NCBI GenBank assembly: GCA_013694495.1
Contig: JACDCH010000558.1
Span: forward strand, 1-12,654
Direction of reading: 5' to 3'
Length of the DNA stretch: 12,654 nucleotides
Origin: Acidimicrobiia bacterium
Lineage (GTDB): Bacteria > Actinomycetota > Acidimicrobiia > Acidimicrobiales > JACDCH01
The first letter of the stretch is position 1. Each line of letters begins with the position of its first letter. The notes under the pieces were generated by a model. The model was given only the letters and a program-made list of their open reading frames with translations, was not told the DNA's origin and made no database searches. Positions 11,527-12,654 of the stretch are shown piece by piece. Made by a program: the position numbers and the translations under genes.

Positions 11527-12621
11527 GTGGACTTCACGTTCGGGGCGGAGCAGGAGGAGCTGCGCGGCGCGGTGCGCGGGTGGCTGGGCCGCCACGCGCC
11601 GATCGGGCACCTCCAGGCCATGGAGGACGACCCCGTCGGCACCACCGACGAGCAGTGGGGCGAGCTGGTGGGCCTCGGCTGGACAAGCCTCCTCGTGCCC
11701 GAGGCGAACGGCGGCGGCGGCGGCGGGCTGGTCGACGTCGTGCCCGTGCTCGAGGAGGTCGGGCGGGTCCCGTACCCGGGGCCGTTCACCTCGTCGGCCG
11801 TCTTCGCCGCGCTCGCGGCTCGCGCCCTCGGCCTCGACGACCAGCTGTCGTCGCTGGCCGCCGGCACCACCCGGGGCACCATCGCCCTCGATGAGCTGGG
11901 CCACGGCGATCCCGTCGACCGCGTCCGCACGCGAGCCACCCGGCGGCACGGGCGGTGGCAGCTCTCGGGCCTCAAGCCGGTCGTGCCCGACGGCGCCAGC
12001 GCCGACTGGGCGCTCGTCGTGGCCCGCACCCAAGCCGGCCTCGGCACGTTCCTCGTCGAGGGGCCGGCCGCCGAGGCGGTGCCCGCCTGGGACCCGTTCC
12101 GCAAGCTGGGCCGGCTCGCCCTCGACGACCGCCCGGGCACGCCGGTCGGGCCCGACGGCGACCACACCGCCATCTGGCGCCGCATCGCCGACGACTGCGC
12201 GGTGGCCGTGTGCGCCGAGCTCATCGGATCGATGGAGCGGGCCCACGACCTCGCCGTGAGCTACGCCAAGGACCGGGTGCAGTTCGACCGGCCGATCGCC
12301 ACGTTCCAGGTGATCAAGCACAAGCTCGCCGACATGCTCCACCGCCTCGAGCTCTCGCGCGTCGGCACGCACTACGCGGCCTGGGCGTCGGACGCCGAGG
12401 CCCCGGACCGCGAACGGGCCGCGGCGATGGCCAAGGCGTTCGTCGCCGAGTCGGCCGTGGCGGTGAGCAGCGAGTGCATCCAGGTGCACGGCGGCATCGG
12501 GTTCAGCTGGGAGTGCCAGGCCCACCTCCACTACCGCAAGGCCAAGCAGGCCGATCTGCTGCTCGGCTACCAGGGTTGGCAGCGCCAGCGCCTCGCTGCC
12601 CTCGTGCTGTCGGCCTCGTAG
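11527..12621 (+). CDS. Acyl-CoA dehydrogenase, partner subunit (FadE28-like)
   Basis: The protein has 364 residues with the acyl-CoA dehydrogenase fold. The C-terminal half is standard: Y-A-K-D-R-V-Q-F-D-R-P-I (246-257), F-Q-V-I-K-H-K-L-A-D-M (260-270) and I-Q-V-H-G-G-I-G-F-S-W-E (318-329). The middle is reduced, and the TExxAGSD and WITS motifs of the FAD loop are missing (residues 115-180 are short and diverged). This is the pattern of one subunit of heteromeric actinobacterial FadE enzymes such as FadE28/FadE29, where the two chains share FAD sites. The neighbouring gene at 10259-11479 keeps these motifs, so the two probably form one enzyme. GTG at 11527 is supported by GGAGGG six bases upstream. 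A run of six glycines follows Asn61. Bases 12622-12654 after the stop hold nothing I can call. Confidence 0.92.
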   Translation: MDFTFGAEQEELRGAVRGWLGRHAPIGHLQAMEDDPVGTTDEQWGELVGLGWTSLLVPEANGGGGGGLVDVVPVLEEVGRVPYPGPFTSSAVFAALAARALGLDDQLSSLAAGTTRGTIALDELGHGDPVDRVRTRATRRHGRWQLSGLKPVVPDGASADWALVVARTQAGLGTFLVEGPAAEAVPAWDPFRKLGRLALDDRPGTPVGPDGDHTAIWRRIADDCAVAVCAELIGSMERAHDLAVSYAKDRVQFDRPIATFQVIKHKLADMLHRLELSRVGTHYAAWASDAEAPDRERAAAMAKAFVAESAVAVSSECIQVHGGIGFSWECQAHLHYRKAKQADLLLGYQGWQRQRLAALVLSAS

Positions 12622-12654
12622 CCTCCCTTGGCGCCCACCCGCCGAGCCGTGCTC

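Noticed and set aside
11708..11729. GGC run (six glycines) in the plus-strand acyl-CoA dehydrogenase as a possible frameshift site
   Set aside because: The frame and family motifs continue normally on both sides; it is a GC-rich low-complexity loop.

Overview
The window is very GC-rich (about 70% by eye), densely coded and rich in GTG starts. It carries an F420-type flavin-independent oxidoreductase, a CYP125/142-like P450, a DUF2207 membrane protein and paired acyl-CoA dehydrogenases. This points to a high-GC actinobacterium, and my best guess is the Acidimicrobiia (Ilumatobacter/Iamia-like). The lineage is inferred from gene content only. I see no rRNA, tRNA, CRISPR array, transposase or phage gene.

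Layout, left to right. (1) 2-1959, plus strand: the 3' part of a class III CoA-transferase, overlapped by one base by a DUF7064/AttH-CrtC-like protein. (2) 1956-2092: a short intergenic region full of small repeats, then a SnoaL/NTF2-like protein at 2087-2557. (3) 2558-2804: a gap between convergent genes holding two nearly identical long hairpins 61 bp apart. (4) 2805-7158, minus strand: a tight five-gene operon read from right to left, SET-domain protein > SnoaL-like protein > LLM oxidoreductase > cytochrome P450 > DUF2207 membrane protein, with 4-bp overlaps or gaps of 7-11 bp. (5) 7159-7239: a divergent promoter plus what looks like a structured RNA leader, then nhaA (Na+/H+ antiporter) at 7240-8583. 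(6) 8593-9789: a FadA5-like thiolase whose promoter and operator lie in the end of nhaA. (7) 9849-10250: a DUF2237 protein. (8) 10259-12621: two acyl-CoA dehydrogenase subunits read divergently from one 47-bp promoter region.

Metabolic theme. The thiolase, the two acyl-CoA dehydrogenases (one with the FAD-site motifs, one without), the P450, the CoA-transferase, the LLM oxidoreductase and the SnoaL-fold proteins together resemble actinobacterial catabolism of steroids, terpenoids or other bulky carboxylic acids as CoA thioesters. Substrate identity cannot be read from the sequence.

Regulatory theme. A 16-bp near-palindrome (CTGACACTGGCGTCAG at 8564; ATGACACGAGCGTCAG at 11495) lies directly upstream of the thiolase and between the two acyl-CoA dehydrogenases. 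In both places it is followed by TAGGTTCCGC and a GTG start 6-7 bases beyond the -10 hexamer. This looks like one regulon with probably leaderless transcripts. The same -10 (TAGGTT) precedes the SET-led operon, without the operator. The nhaA leader can form a pseudoknot that reaches into the Shine-Dalgarno sequence, which makes it a candidate ion-sensing riboswitch.
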